Source of the DNA: Sodaliphilus pleomorphus
GTDB lineage: Bacteria; Bacteroidota; Bacteroidia; Bacteroidales; Muribaculaceae
Assembly (NCBI RefSeq): GCF_009676955.1
Contig: NZ_CP045696.1
Coordinates: 2,933,001 to 2,997,000 of the forward strand
Reading direction: 5' to 3'
Length of the DNA: 64,000 nucleotides
Both the position numbers and the translations under genes were made by a program. Each line of letters starts with the position of its first letter. The first letter of the stretch is position 1. This document shows, piece after piece, positions 52,365-61,145 of the stretch. The notes under the pieces were generated by a model, which had not been told where the DNA came from, did no database searches, and worked only from the letters and a program-made list of their open reading frames with translations.

Positions 52365-55300
52365 TTAATTTTCGGCCACGCCCAGGTCCTTCAATGTGCG
52401 CGGGGCAGGAGTCTTGGGCAGTGGCTTGTAGTTTTTGAGCTCGTCGAGAACGACCTCGATGGCCTTGTCGAGTTGCTGGTCCTCGCCATTGTATTCCTTC
52501 ACCGGGTCGTTGTCGATGAGGATGTCGGGATCTACACCATGGTTCTCCACAATCCATTTGCCCGTCTTGGCATCATAGTTGGTGAAGAAGGGCGTGGTGA
52601 TGCTGGTGCCGTCGATATAGGGCAGGCTGCCGTTGATGCCTATGATGCCGCCCCAGGTGCGGGTGCCTACGACCTTGCCTATCTTGTTGGCTTTGAAACT
52701 CCAGGGAAACAGGTCGCCATCGCTGGCCGAGTACTTGTTGATGAGCAGTACCTTGGGACCGTAGAGCGTCTGCTCGGGAATGGTGCCGTTGAAACTGGAG
52801 CCGCGGAACATCGTCATGCGGTAGGGCTGGCGCAGCAGGCGCTCGATGACCATGGGCGAGATGTTGCCGCCGCCGTTGTAGCGGTCGTCGACAATGAGTG
52901 CCTCCTTGTCGATTTGGGCAAAGAAATAGCGGGCAAACTCGTTGAGGCCGTCAGGACCCATGTCGGGGATGTAGACATAGCCCACACGGCCTCCGGTCTT
53001 CTCGGCCACATGCTTGATGTTGTTTTGCACCCACTCGTAGTGAGCGAGCTGATACTCGTCTTGGATGGGTTTCACCACTACCTTGTGTGCTCCCTCGCCA
53101 CTGGCCGAGGCGGCCACGGTGAGCTCGGTGAGCACGCCTGCCTTGCCTCGCAGCATCGAGTAGATGTTGAGCACCGTGTCGGTGGGCATGCCGTCGACAG
53201 CGGTGATGTAATCGCCCACCTTCACGTCGAGGCCGGGCTCGGCCAGCGGGCTGCGCAATTGTGCGCGGTCGGGGGCTCCCTGGTAGATCTTGGTGATTTT
53301 GTAGGCTTTGCCTTCACGTGAGAGCGTGGCACCGAGCATGCCTATGTTTTGCCGGTCTATCTGCACATGGTCGCCGCCGTCGACATAGGCATGGCCGCAG
53401 GCCAGCTCGCTTATCATGCCTCCTATCACATAGGTGAGGTCGATGCGGTTTTTCACCCAGGGCAGCAGTGCGGCATACTTGTCGTGTATCATGTTCCAGT
53501 CCACACCATGCATGTTCTTCAAGTAGAAGCCGTCGCGGTAGTTGCGCCAAGCCTCGTCGTAGATGTTTTTCCACTCTTGCGGGTAGTTGATCGTGGCCGT
53601 CAGGTCGTTGAGATTCACGGGCTTGGAAAAGTCGACTTTGCCCTTTGGCAGCTGGGTGATATAGAAATTGCCGTCTTTGAAGAAGCAGGCCTTCTTGGCG
53701 TCGGCTGTGACATCCATCAAGGCTCCGGGGGCTATGAGCTCGTCTTTCTGCTCCTTGAGATTGTAGAGATGGGTGCCGCCGTTGCCGTAGTACCACAGCA
53801 GTTGTCCGTCGCAGTAGAAGTTGCCATAGTGGTTGCCGCTCACTGGCACCTTCACGATGCGCTGGGCCAGGCCGTCGCTATCGATAGTGACGACTGGCTG
53901 GGCTGTCGCTGCGTCGTTTTTGCCATTTTTCTTGCCCTTCTTGGTGGCAGCTGGCTGTGACTTTGCAGCATCGCCGGTTACGGCCTCGACTTTGTCGTCG
54001 GTTGGCAAAAAAGGTGATGGCGTCTTCTTGTCGAGCATGACCATGTAGATGCCTTCCATGTTGCGATAGGCAAAGTTCCACTCAATCTCGCTATATATAG
54101 GGTTGAAGTCGCGGCTCGAGGCAAAGATAAGATACTTGCCGTCGGTCGAAAATGCAGGCGAGTTGCTGTCGTACCAGCTGTCGGTTACAGCATACTCTTT
54201 TTTGGTGGCAAGGTTGTAGACGTATACCACCGAATGCTGGTTCTTGGCCACCTGCGAGTAGGTGATCCAACGCCCGTCGGGCGAGAATTGCGGGGTGGGG
54301 TAGGCCGAAATGGAGTCTTGGCGCAGCAGGGTAGAGGTCTTGGAGGCGACATCGAGCAGGCGTATCTCGTTGTCGCGGTTGGTGTAGACGATGCTCTTGC
54401 CATCGGGGCTCCAGTTGAAGTCGTTGATGCGGGTCTTGGCTCCCGAGGTGAGCTGCACAGGCTGGCCGCCGCCGGCTGGCCGCATCCACAACTCGGTCTC
54501 GCCGGTGGCATCGCTTATGTAGGCAATGTGTTTGCCGTCGGGGCTCCAGTTGGCATCGCGCTCGTGCACACCGGGAGTATGGGTGATGTTGCGGGTCACA
54601 CCTTTGCTGGCCGGCACGTCAAAGGCCTCGCCGCGTGCTGTGATGGCCAGTCGGTTGCCGTCGGGCGAGAGGCTGCCGCTGGTCATGTAGTCTTTCACGT
54701 TGCGTTGCTCCTCGCGTGCAAAGTTGTCCTCGCTGTTGAGTGTGACGTTGATTTTGCTGTATTGCTTGCTGGCGGGGTCGAGCTCATAGATGTAGCCGCC
54801 GTTTTCAAACACAATCTTGCCGCCGCCACAGCTGGGGAACTTCACATCATAGTCGGTGAAATTGGTCACCTTGGCAGTCGACTTGGTTGTGGTGTTGTAG
54901 CAATACACGTTCATGCGCTTGTCGCGGTCGCTTATGAAGTAGATCTCGTTGCCTATCCACATGGGAAAGATGTCTTGCGACACATTGTTGGTGACGTTGG
55001 TCACCTGCTTGCTGCGGGTGTCATAAATCCAAATGTCGTCGGCCATGCCGCCCTTGTAATACTTCCAGGTGCGGAACTCTCTAAACACGCGATTATAGGC
55101 CAGCTGGGTGCCGTCGGGCGAGAAGCTGCAAAATCCGCCTTCGGGCAGGGGCAGCTGCGTGGGCATGCTGCCGTCGAGCGGAGCCTCCCACAGGGTGCCC
55201 ACAAAGCCGTCGCCCTGACGGTTGCGATACACCACTTGCTTGCCGTCGGGGGTCCAGCACATGGCGATGTTGTTGGGACCCATGCGGTCGCCCATGTCGT

Positions 55301-55634
55301 CGCGCGGGTTGGTGGCCGTGTAGGTGATGCGGCGGGGTTCGCCGCCCTGGCTTGGCATCACATACACCTCGGTGTTGCCGTCGTACTGGCCAGTGAAGGC
55401 CAGCTGGGTGCCGTCGGGCGAATAACGTGGAAATATCTCATATCCCTTGTGCGAGGTGAGCTTCACGGCAACCCCTCCTGTGATGGGTACCGTGTAGATG
55501 TCGCCGGCATAGGTGAAAGCGACTTGTCGCCCGTTGGTCGACGGAAATCGCAGCAATCGTCCCTCACCCGCCCATGTCGTGTAAGGCGACGACGCAATAA
55601 TCGTGGCTAAGGCCAACTTGATGATTTTTTTCAT
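52365..55634 (-). CDS. tricorn-like S41 protease
   Basis: 1089 residues with a signal peptide (about 1-22), so probably periplasmic. Beta-propeller blades with recurrent SPDGxxIAY / SPDGKxI motifs (WSPDGKHIAYISD, FSPDGRWITYSQ) span about residues 25-560. A low-complexity Lys/Asn/Ala linker lies near 560-580. The C-terminal half has a PDZ segment (VKVGDYITAVDGMP) and the S41 site: His in ACGHAYVDGG (H748) and the nucleophile in SASDGD (S971-D972). It degrades peptides. A 51-residue membrane peptide follows in the same transcript. Confidence 0.92.
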   Translation of the reverse strand: MKKIIKLALATIIASSPYTTWAGEGRLLRFPSTNGRQVAFTYAGDIYTVPITGGVAVKLTSHKGYEIFPRYSPDGTQLAFTGQYDGNTEVYVMPSQGGEPRRITYTATNPRDDMGDRMGPNNIAMCWTPDGKQVVYRNRQGDGFVGTLWEAPLDGSMPTQLPLPEGGFCSFSPDGTQLAYNRVFREFRTWKYYKGGMADDIWIYDTRSKQVTNVTNNVSQDIFPMWIGNEIYFISDRDKRMNVYCYNTTTKSTAKVTNFTDYDVKFPSCGGGKIVFENGGYIYELDPASKQYSKINVTLNSEDNFAREEQRNVKDYMTSGSLSPDGNRLAITARGEAFDVPASKGVTRNITHTPGVHERDANWSPDGKHIAYISDATGETELWMRPAGGGQPVQLTSGAKTRINDFNWSPDGKSIVYTNRDNEIRLLDVASKTSTLLRQDSISAYPTPQFSPDGRWITYSQVAKNQHSVVYVYNLATKKEYAVTDSWYDSNSPAFSTDGKYLIFASSRDFNPIYSEIEWNFAYRNMEGIYMVMLDKKTPSPFLPTDDKVEAVTGDAAKSQPAATKKGKKNGKNDAATAQPVVTIDSDGLAQRIVKVPVSGNHYGNFYCDGQLLWYYGNGGTHLYNLKEQKDELIAPGALMDVTADAKKACFFKDGNFYITQLPKGKVDFSKPVNLNDLTATINYPQEWKNIYDEAWRNYRDGFYLKNMHGVDWNMIHDKYAALLPWVKNRIDLTYVIGGMISELACGHAYVDGGDHVQIDRQNIGMLGATLSREGKAYKITKIYQGAPDRAQLRSPLAEPGLDVKVGDYITAVDGMPTDTVLNIYSMLRGKAGVLTELTVAASASGEGAHKVVVKPIQDEYQLAHYEWVQNNIKHVAEKTGGRVGYVYIPDMGPDGLNEFARYFFAQIDKEALIVDDRYNGGGNISPMVIERLLRQPYRMTMFRGSSFNGTIPEQTLYGPKVLLINKYSASDGDLFPWSFKANKIGKVVGTRTWGGIIGINGSLPYIDGTSITTPFFTNYDAKTGKWIVENHGVDPDILIDNDPVKEYNGEDQQLDKAIEVVLDELKNYKPLPKTPAPRTLKDLGVAEN

Positions 55635-55887
55635 AGCTAAAATTTATTTAGATATAAAACACTATATATTATTATGACGGTGTTGTCCACAAAGTGTATA
55701 CACACCTGTGTGCTTTTTTTTTCTTTAGGGATGCAAGCACAGGGGCCCTTGTCGAGGCAATGACTGTGTAAAACGCAAGTCATGGGGTAAAGTTACTACA
55801 AAAATCATAACTTGAGCGCAATCACATTGATAAAAATGTGAGCCTGCGGCATTGTCGCCAATAAATATTATCACGATTGCGAGGGGA
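55635..55887. other. divergent spacer upstream of tricorn and flavin reductase
   Basis: About 250 AT-rich bases with no ORF of note. No perfect minus-strand TAnnTTTG box was found for the protease gene; the nearest candidate, around CAAAGTGTA at 55694, has one extra base. Short weak hairpins only. Confidence 0.4.
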
Positions 55888-55918
55888 TTGACATCTTCGC
55901 TGTTTTTCGTTATATTTG
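55888..55918 (+). promoter_or_regulatory. promoter of the flavin reductase gene
   Basis: TTG (55888-55890), 20 bases, then TATATTTG (55911-55918), 28 bases before the ATG. Confidence 0.68.
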
Positions 55919-55946
55919 CACTCGTAGTCAAAAAAATTATCAGCTC

Positions 55947-56510
55947 ATGAAGAATTTCAGTCCAAAGCCGTGGTTCATGCCACAGGCAGTAATAGTGATA
56001 GGCACCTATGATGCCGATGGAACTCCCAATGCCATGAATGCCGCATGGGCAGGCACATGGGACAACAACAAAATCATGATTTCGCTTGGCAGTCATCAAA
56101 CTACTGCCAATCTTGCAGCTTGTCCTGAGTTCACGGTGGCCTTTGCCACTGCCGAGACTGCTACTGCTGCCGACTATGTGGGCATCGTGAGCGGCAAGAA
56201 AGAAAAAAATAAGGTGGCCAAGACAGGGTGGACAGTGCAACGGGCCAGCATGGTCAATGCGCCAGTGTTTGCCGACTTCCCCATGACCATGGAGTGCCGC
56301 GTGGTGAAGAAAATCGATGAGAGCGATACGGGCTGCTACCTCGTGGCCGAGATCGTCAATATCGTTGTCGACGAGAAATACCTTGCCCACGACGGCAAGC
56401 CCGATTTGGAGCAGATGCATCTCATCACGTTCGATCCTGTTCACTTGGGATATCTCGAGATTGGCAAGCGTGTGGGCAATGCTTTTGCCGATGGCAAAAC
56501 GCTCAGTTGA
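55947..56510 (+). CDS. flavin reductase-like FMN-binding protein
   Basis: 187 residues of the flavin reductase-like split-barrel family. The N-terminal segment PWFMPQAVIVIGTYDADGTPNAMNAAW and the KIMISLGSHQTTANL stretch form the FMN site. The C-terminal part HLGYLEIGKRVGNAFADGKTL is typical of a subgroup common in anaerobes. Probably an FMN oxidoreductase with unknown electron partner. Confidence 0.88.
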   Translation: MKNFSPKPWFMPQAVIVIGTYDADGTPNAMNAAWAGTWDNNKIMISLGSHQTTANLAACPEFTVAFATAETATAADYVGIVSGKKEKNKVAKTGWTVQRASMVNAPVFADFPMTMECRVVKKIDESDTGCYLVAEIVNIVVDEKYLAHDGKPDLEQMHLITFDPVHLGYLEIGKRVGNAFADGKTLS

Positions 56511-56611
56511 CACACGCACACATGCACTCGTGTGGCAGATGCATGGTTGGGTGTGAGCCTGATGTGATGTGTGATGCGGCAGGCGGCAGCCGCGATAGTG
56601 GGCGTGTAGCT

Positions 56612-59209
56612 CTATTTCTTGATAATCCGCACAAAATACACCAGGGCTGTGCTGCCGTTTGAATCAAGGCGTTTCAACTCGATGTGATTGTCACCTTTCA
56701 GCAATTCGGCTGTAATCATGTTGCTCCATCCCTTGTTCATCCACTCGCCATTACCCCGTGGCGGCATCACGAGCGCACCTTGCGCATGTGTGTTGGCATA
56801 GAGCATGTAGACCGGGCAGCTGCCTGCCGTTGCAGCATTGCCATTGGCATAGCGCAGGTCGATCAAGTAATCGCCCCCCACGGGCACAGTCACCGTGAGC
56901 CGGGCGCTGCTATGTGTTTTTGCTCCCATGGGGGTCACGGCATTGGCTCCCAGTGGCAGCTGCAGGCTCGATGAAACTTTCATGTAGGGCTTCGACAGGT
57001 AACTCAAGGCATAGCGTCCCACACCGGCGATTGCACTCACTGTGAATCTTGTGCCTGCAGTCGTGTGCCGCAGCGTCATTGAGTCGTTGACCGTGTACAG
57101 CAGCTGCCCGTTCACCACCATGCGGTAATCGAGATTGCTGTTGTAGTTCAAGATGCGCGTGGAGTCTTTGAGCCATTTCACCACAGGAGTTGCGGGCAGG
57201 GTGAAATTTTGGTCGCCCAGGGTCACCTCTTGTGCTACTGGGGTGCTGTTGCGCATCTTTATATGTATAGTGTGATGTCCCGACAGTTGGCCCGAGAAGA
57301 AGTTGTCGTGTCCCACTTGGTTGTCGATGCTTATGTTGTCGATGTCGTTTCCTGTACCGCTTATGGTGATGTCGAGTGTGGCATTGCGGTACTTGAAACC
57401 GTAGATGTGCTTTATGCCCTTCATGAACGAAGGTATAGTGGGGTTAAACTCAATGCCGCCTGGCAAGAAGGTCATGCCGGCATACACGCGATACACCATA
57501 GCTGCATTGGCCGCAGCGGCTCCCAAGTCGCCGTCGGTGCTGTCGAGGGCCTTGCCGCTATAGGCGTCCCATGCCACTCTGTTGGCTCCAAACAAGGCTG
57601 CTGCGCGATACAAGGCTCCGAGGCCGCGGCGCAGCATGTGCTGGTTGCCGGTTTTGGCAGCTGCCAGGTTCCAAAAGGCCTGCACCACGGGCGAAACAGT
57701 CTGGCTCAGGTTCACGGCTTCGCCATTGTCATAGCGCGGGCTCACGATGGGCACCCCGTAGTTGGCGATGGGGGTCTTTTTCACCAGGTTCACGGCCCGG
57801 TCGTCGTCGGCCACGTTCCACAGCACGCTTAGCGACTGGCCCAGGTTGTCGATGCCTGGCGATTGCACGGGGTAGGCACTCATGTAGAGATACTGGCTAT
57901 AGTAGCCATGACGCTCGTTCCACAGCGTCTCGTTGATGTTTTCCTTAAGAGTCAAGGCTTTTTCGCCATAGCTGTTCTCGTCGTTGAGCTCGTCGCCCAT
58001 GTCGCTCAGGATTTCAAATGCCCGCTCGTAGAGTAGGTTGACAGTGAGCGACTGTGTCTCATACACGTCTTTGGGCTCCATCCAGGCGGGGTAGGATTGC
58101 GATTGGTTGCTGCCCTGTCGCAAGCCGCCGTGCACAAGCCCGCTTTGCATGTCGCAGTTCATGTCGTAGTCTTGGTCTACTGTTTTCCTGATCACCCCAT
58201 AGGCATAGCGCAACCACTTCTTGCTGCCTGTGACGGCATATATTTCCCAGGCTGACACAGCCCACGACAGGTCGTTGGCCACGATGGGATACAAGTCGTC
58301 GGGGCCCTGCAAGTGGGAGAGCGAGCCATCGTCGCCCACCATCGCGCGCAATGTGCGCATCGAACCTTCAGGGTCGAGATAGGCAAGCGACAAGATGATC
58401 GAATAAGAGGGATTGGCTCCGTAGGGCACTTTCTCAAGATACCCATTGTGCCCGTTGCCGTGCCTCTTGCGTTCGATGTCGTATATCGACATGTTGTAGA
58501 GGGCATCGACCATTGTCACACCGGTATTGATGACAGCATAGTCGGGGTCGGGGCGGTCTACCTTCCACACGTGGTTGTAGGTCACGGGCGTGGAGCTGGG
58601 TTGCATGTGCAGTTTGATTTCATATATTCCTGCCGTGGCCGTGGGGTGCAGGCGCAGTTGTTCCTTATGCGACAGCGTGAAAAAGTCCCACGACAGCGGT
58701 GAGACATTGCCGGCAATCCACACGCCCTTGAACTCGTCGGCATAGACGGTGTCGCCCGTAGCAGTGACGTAGTATCCCTTCTTGTCGAGCGATTGCACAA
58801 CAGGCCGCATGTCGACCCGCACCACCCAGTCGTGGTCTTTCACCATGGGGGCCTTTAGCTGGGAGGTTGCTGGCACAGTGTCGGGCACGCCCACCGTCAC
58901 GGCGGTGGTATCGCTGCCAGTCGTGGCATAGTGGTAGTAGCACGGTGCCATCTCGTTGTCGTGGCCGTTTATGGCCAGCCTGAATTTCACAACCCCAAGG
59001 TTGTCGCTGCTGTCGGGAGGAGAGTAGGAGCTCTTGATGCAGGTGGGCGAAATTGCTATCGCGCTCCACGGGCCCTCGACGACGCTGTCGCCTGTCACGG
59101 TGAAGATGTCGTTTTGCGAAATCACATCGTTGCTCATCCTGTCGCGATCGCACGACAGTAGCAGGGCACTCACGGTGAGCAATATGGATGCAATACAACT
59201 TAGCTTCAT
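56612..59209 (-). CDS. lipoprotein with alpha/alpha-toroid (six-hairpin) glycosidase domain and CBM-like module
   Basis: 865 residues from the ATG at 59209, which gives a lipoprotein signal with lipobox ALLLSC (C20); a longer frame from 59287 has no such signal. After an N-terminal beta region, about residues 270-630 look like an MGH1/GH63-type alpha/alpha-toroid: KVPYGANPSYSIILSLAYLDPEG, GPDDLYPIVANDLSWAVSAWE, LYERAFEILSDMGDE, NERHGYYSQYLYM. The last 130 or so residues (VGGDYLIDLRYANGNA, LLKGDNHIELKRL) resemble a carbohydrate-binding CBM6/35-type module. Surface or periplasmic glycan degradation is likely; substrate unknown. Confidence 0.78.
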   Translation of the reverse strand: MKLSCIASILLTVSALLLSCDRDRMSNDVISQNDIFTVTGDSVVEGPWSAIAISPTCIKSSYSPPDSSDNLGVVKFRLAINGHDNEMAPCYYHYATTGSDTTAVTVGVPDTVPATSQLKAPMVKDHDWVVRVDMRPVVQSLDKKGYYVTATGDTVYADEFKGVWIAGNVSPLSWDFFTLSHKEQLRLHPTATAGIYEIKLHMQPSSTPVTYNHVWKVDRPDPDYAVINTGVTMVDALYNMSIYDIERKRHGNGHNGYLEKVPYGANPSYSIILSLAYLDPEGSMRTLRAMVGDDGSLSHLQGPDDLYPIVANDLSWAVSAWEIYAVTGSKKWLRYAYGVIRKTVDQDYDMNCDMQSGLVHGGLRQGSNQSQSYPAWMEPKDVYETQSLTVNLLYERAFEILSDMGDELNDENSYGEKALTLKENINETLWNERHGYYSQYLYMSAYPVQSPGIDNLGQSLSVLWNVADDDRAVNLVKKTPIANYGVPIVSPRYDNGEAVNLSQTVSPVVQAFWNLAAAKTGNQHMLRRGLGALYRAAALFGANRVAWDAYSGKALDSTDGDLGAAAANAAMVYRVYAGMTFLPGGIEFNPTIPSFMKGIKHIYGFKYRNATLDITISGTGNDIDNISIDNQVGHDNFFSGQLSGHHTIHIKMRNSTPVAQEVTLGDQNFTLPATPVVKWLKDSTRILNYNSNLDYRMVVNGQLLYTVNDSMTLRHTTAGTRFTVSAIAGVGRYALSYLSKPYMKVSSSLQLPLGANAVTPMGAKTHSSARLTVTVPVGGDYLIDLRYANGNAATAGSCPVYMLYANTHAQGALVMPPRGNGEWMNKGWSNMITAELLKGDNHIELKRLDSNGSTALVYFVRIIKK

Positions 59210-59423
59210 TGGGTAAACGGCGTTATGGCGAAACATTGCGCATGCAAAATAAACAAAAAAATACCGATTCAGGAAAATTTTGGACACCTTAAATCTGCCA
59301 TCTTGTCAAAAAAAATGCCTTTTGCACGATTTTTGTACATTGTAAATCGATGTTTAGTTTGCTGATTTTCAATGTCTAATTGTCTTTGCTGTTTTGTAAA
59401 CAAAGTAAAATTGGGCTTTGAAA

Positions 59424-59455
59424 TTTGGTGGTTACAAAAATTATTGTGACCTTTG
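59424..59455 (+). promoter_or_regulatory. promoter of the structured RNA locus
   Basis: TTTG (59424-59427), 20 bases, then GACCTTTG (59448-59455), one mismatch from TAnnTTTG. Expected start near 59462. Confidence 0.5.
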
Positions 59456-59485
59456 CACCGTAAACCTCAAGAGAAATTTAGTGAT

Positions 59486-59507
59486 AAGTACCAGAGGGTA
59501 CTTTTTT
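59486..59507 (+). terminator. attenuator-like short hairpin
   Basis: AAGTACC pairs with GGTACTT around AGAG and is followed by a T run, only about 25 bases after the expected transcription start and before a small ORF. Confidence 0.55.
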
Positions 59508-59543
59508 AGAGTATTTTTAATTATTTTAATTAAGGATTTGTAA

Positions 59544-59699
59544 ATGAAAGATTTAGAGTTGACACGGTATGCCACGAAGTATTACACAATACCTCCACAC
59601 GCATATCATCCCAATGCCTCGTTGAGGCATGAGTTGCGTCATGGCTACATTGCTTGGCCGGCACGCGCTAATGTAAGTAAGGATGTCAACAACGCTTGA
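59544..59699 (+). CDS. possible 51-residue small protein within the RNA locus
   Basis: ATG at 59544 opens a 51-codon frame: MKDLELTRYATKYYTIPPHA, then YHPNASLRHELRHGY and IAWPARANVSKDVNNA, ending in TGA. It is His/Tyr/Arg-rich with no membrane segment or known domain. A 7-bp hairpin lies inside the frame, so this may be RNA structure rather than protein. It could be a leader peptide downstream of the attenuator-like hairpin. Confidence 0.3.
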   Translation: MKDLELTRYATKYYTIPPHAYHPNASLRHELRHGYIAWPARANVSKDVNNA

Positions 59700-60029
59700 C
59701 TGGAGGCTCGCTTAAGAAAGGAGAATACATTCCGCCTCAAGAAAGTCAAAGCTTGAATCCTTAGAGTTTTCTCCCAACATCGGGTTGGGGAAAACGCTGT
59801 TGCGGCGGCACTTGTAAGCCGCTTTACTATGAGATGAATCTTTCGGGGTGCAAAAAGTTTTTTTTAGCGGGCATCGCGATCGATTATTTTGACACCAATC
59901 AAGCATTCTTTTGTTGGTTTTCGCTCAAGACGCCATTGTAAGCGCGTGGCGGGCAACAAAAGTTGAGCTTCTACAATATACTATTAACCTCTAATACCGC
60001 ACATTTTATTCATACTATTTTTTCCTAGG

Positions 60030-60061
60030 GCACCGCGAAGTGATTTCGGGGTGCTTTTTTT
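60030..60061 (+). terminator. terminator hairpin, repeat copy B
   Basis: GCACCGCGAA pairs with TTCGGGGTGC around GTGAT with one mismatch, then seven T. It is nearly identical to 39983-40016. Confidence 0.85.
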
Positions 60062-60062
60062 G

Positions 60063-60092
60063 TTGATTCCTGCCGGCAAATTGCTAACTTTG
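60063..60092 (+). promoter_or_regulatory. promoter of the CaCA antiporter gene
   Basis: TTG (60063-60065), 19 bases, then TAACTTTG (60085-60092), 55 bases before the ATG. Confidence 0.68.
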
Positions 60093-60146
60093 CGTTGTCT
60101 TTTTTACACATATTAGAATATACATCAAAACATAATGTAGAGTTAC

Positions 60147-61118
60147 ATGGATTATCTATTCTTGCTCATCGGACTGGGACTGCTCCTGGCGGGGGCCGAG
60201 TTTCTTGTCGACTCGTCGGTGGCCATTGCCAAGCGCGCCCGCATTTCCAATTTCATCATCGGCCTCACTATCGTGGGCATGGGCACAAGCGCCCCCGAGC
60301 TTTTTGTGTCGATAAGTTCGGCAATAGCAGGTCATGGCGACATAGCGCTGGGCAACGTCGTGGGCAGCAATATATGCAACATCCTGCTCATTCTGGGCCT
60401 CACAGCTGCGATATTTCCTTTCAATATCGAGCGCGAAAACCAGAAGCGCGACATTCCCTTCTGCATCTTTGCCTCGGTGCTGCTCATGCTGTGTGTCAAC
60501 GACAAGTGGATGGGAATACCTCAAAACACGCTTTCGCGTCTCGACGGCATCGTTTTTCTGCTCTTTTTTGTGGGCTACATGGCCTATGTTGTCGTGAACA
60601 AGGGCAAGAATCCTGCCCAGGCTTTGCAGCAGGCCGACGACGAGGCCAAGAGCAGGCTCGAGGGCAAAGCTCCGCTGTTGCTGTGGCTTGTGGCTGCGGC
60701 TTCGCTGGCTGCACTGCTTTTTGGAGGCAACATCTTTCTCGATGCATCACGCAATCTTGCGCGGGCATGGGGAATGAGCGAGGCAGTGATATCAATCACC
60801 ATTGTGGCTGTGGGCACCTCGTTGCCCGAGCTCATCACCTCGGTTGTTGCCGCTGCCAAGCACAACACCCAGCTGGCACTGGGAAACATCATAGGCAGTT
60901 GTGTGTTCAACATCCTCATGATACTGGGCGTGGCAGCCACGATTAAGCCTTTGTCCATCACCGGCATCAACATCGTCGACTTTGCTGTGCTGGTGCTTTC
61001 GGCTGTGATGATATACCTGGTCACCTACACCTTTGGCAAGAAACGCTTCGATCGCATCGAGGGCGTGATATTCTTGCTGGTCTATGTGGGCTACACGGTC
61101 TACTTGCTGCAGCGTTGA
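60147..61118 (+). CDS. calcium/sodium antiporter (CaCA family, YrbG-like)
   Basis: 323 residues with about ten transmembrane helices in two inverted halves. The alpha-repeats are GTSAPELFVSISSAI...GNVVGSNICNILL in the first half and GTSLPELITSVVAAA...GNIIGSCVFNILM in the second; the glutamates bind cations. Inner-membrane exchange of Ca2+ or K+ for Na+ or H+. It ends 27 bases from the convergent DUF5103 gene. Confidence 0.95.
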   Translation: MDYLFLLIGLGLLLAGAEFLVDSSVAIAKRARISNFIIGLTIVGMGTSAPELFVSISSAIAGHGDIALGNVVGSNICNILLILGLTAAIFPFNIERENQKRDIPFCIFASVLLMLCVNDKWMGIPQNTLSRLDGIVFLLFFVGYMAYVVVNKGKNPAQALQQADDEAKSRLEGKAPLLLWLVAAASLAALLFGGNIFLDASRNLARAWGMSEAVISITIVAVGTSLPELITSVVAAAKHNTQLALGNIIGSCVFNILMILGVAATIKPLSITGINIVDFAVLVLSAVMIYLVTYTFGKKRFDRIEGVIFLLVYVGYTVYLLQR

Positions 61119-61145
61119 TGTTGCCTGCAAGCCCGATTGCCAGCA

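Larger units (their letters stand above)
59462..60061 (+). ncRNA. putative large structured RNA or attenuated leader
   Basis: About 600 bases from a probable promoter to a strong terminator with no long ORF but a chain of hairpins: AAGTACC/GGTACTT (59486-59503), ATGCCTC/GAGGCAT (59614-59630), GAGGC/GCCTC (59703-59738), TCCCAAC/GTTGGGG flanked by TTTT/AAAA (59767-59794), GCGGC/GCCGC (59802-59822), and a long interrupted stem AAGC..CTTTTGTTG/CAACAAAAG..GCTT (59901-59970). The 3' end matches the element at 39950-40016. It does not match tmRNA, RNase P or SRP RNA as I know them. A known Bacteroidales RNA family is possible. Confidence 0.4.

Noticed and set aside
52344..55610. long plus-strand frames opposite the tricorn-like protease
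   Set aside because: The minus-strand protein has propeller, PDZ and S41 motifs; the plus-strand frames are shadows.
59462..60061. tmRNA, RNase P RNA or SRP RNA
   Set aside because: None of the conserved core sequences of these RNAs, nor a tag-peptide ORF ending in ALAA, is present.
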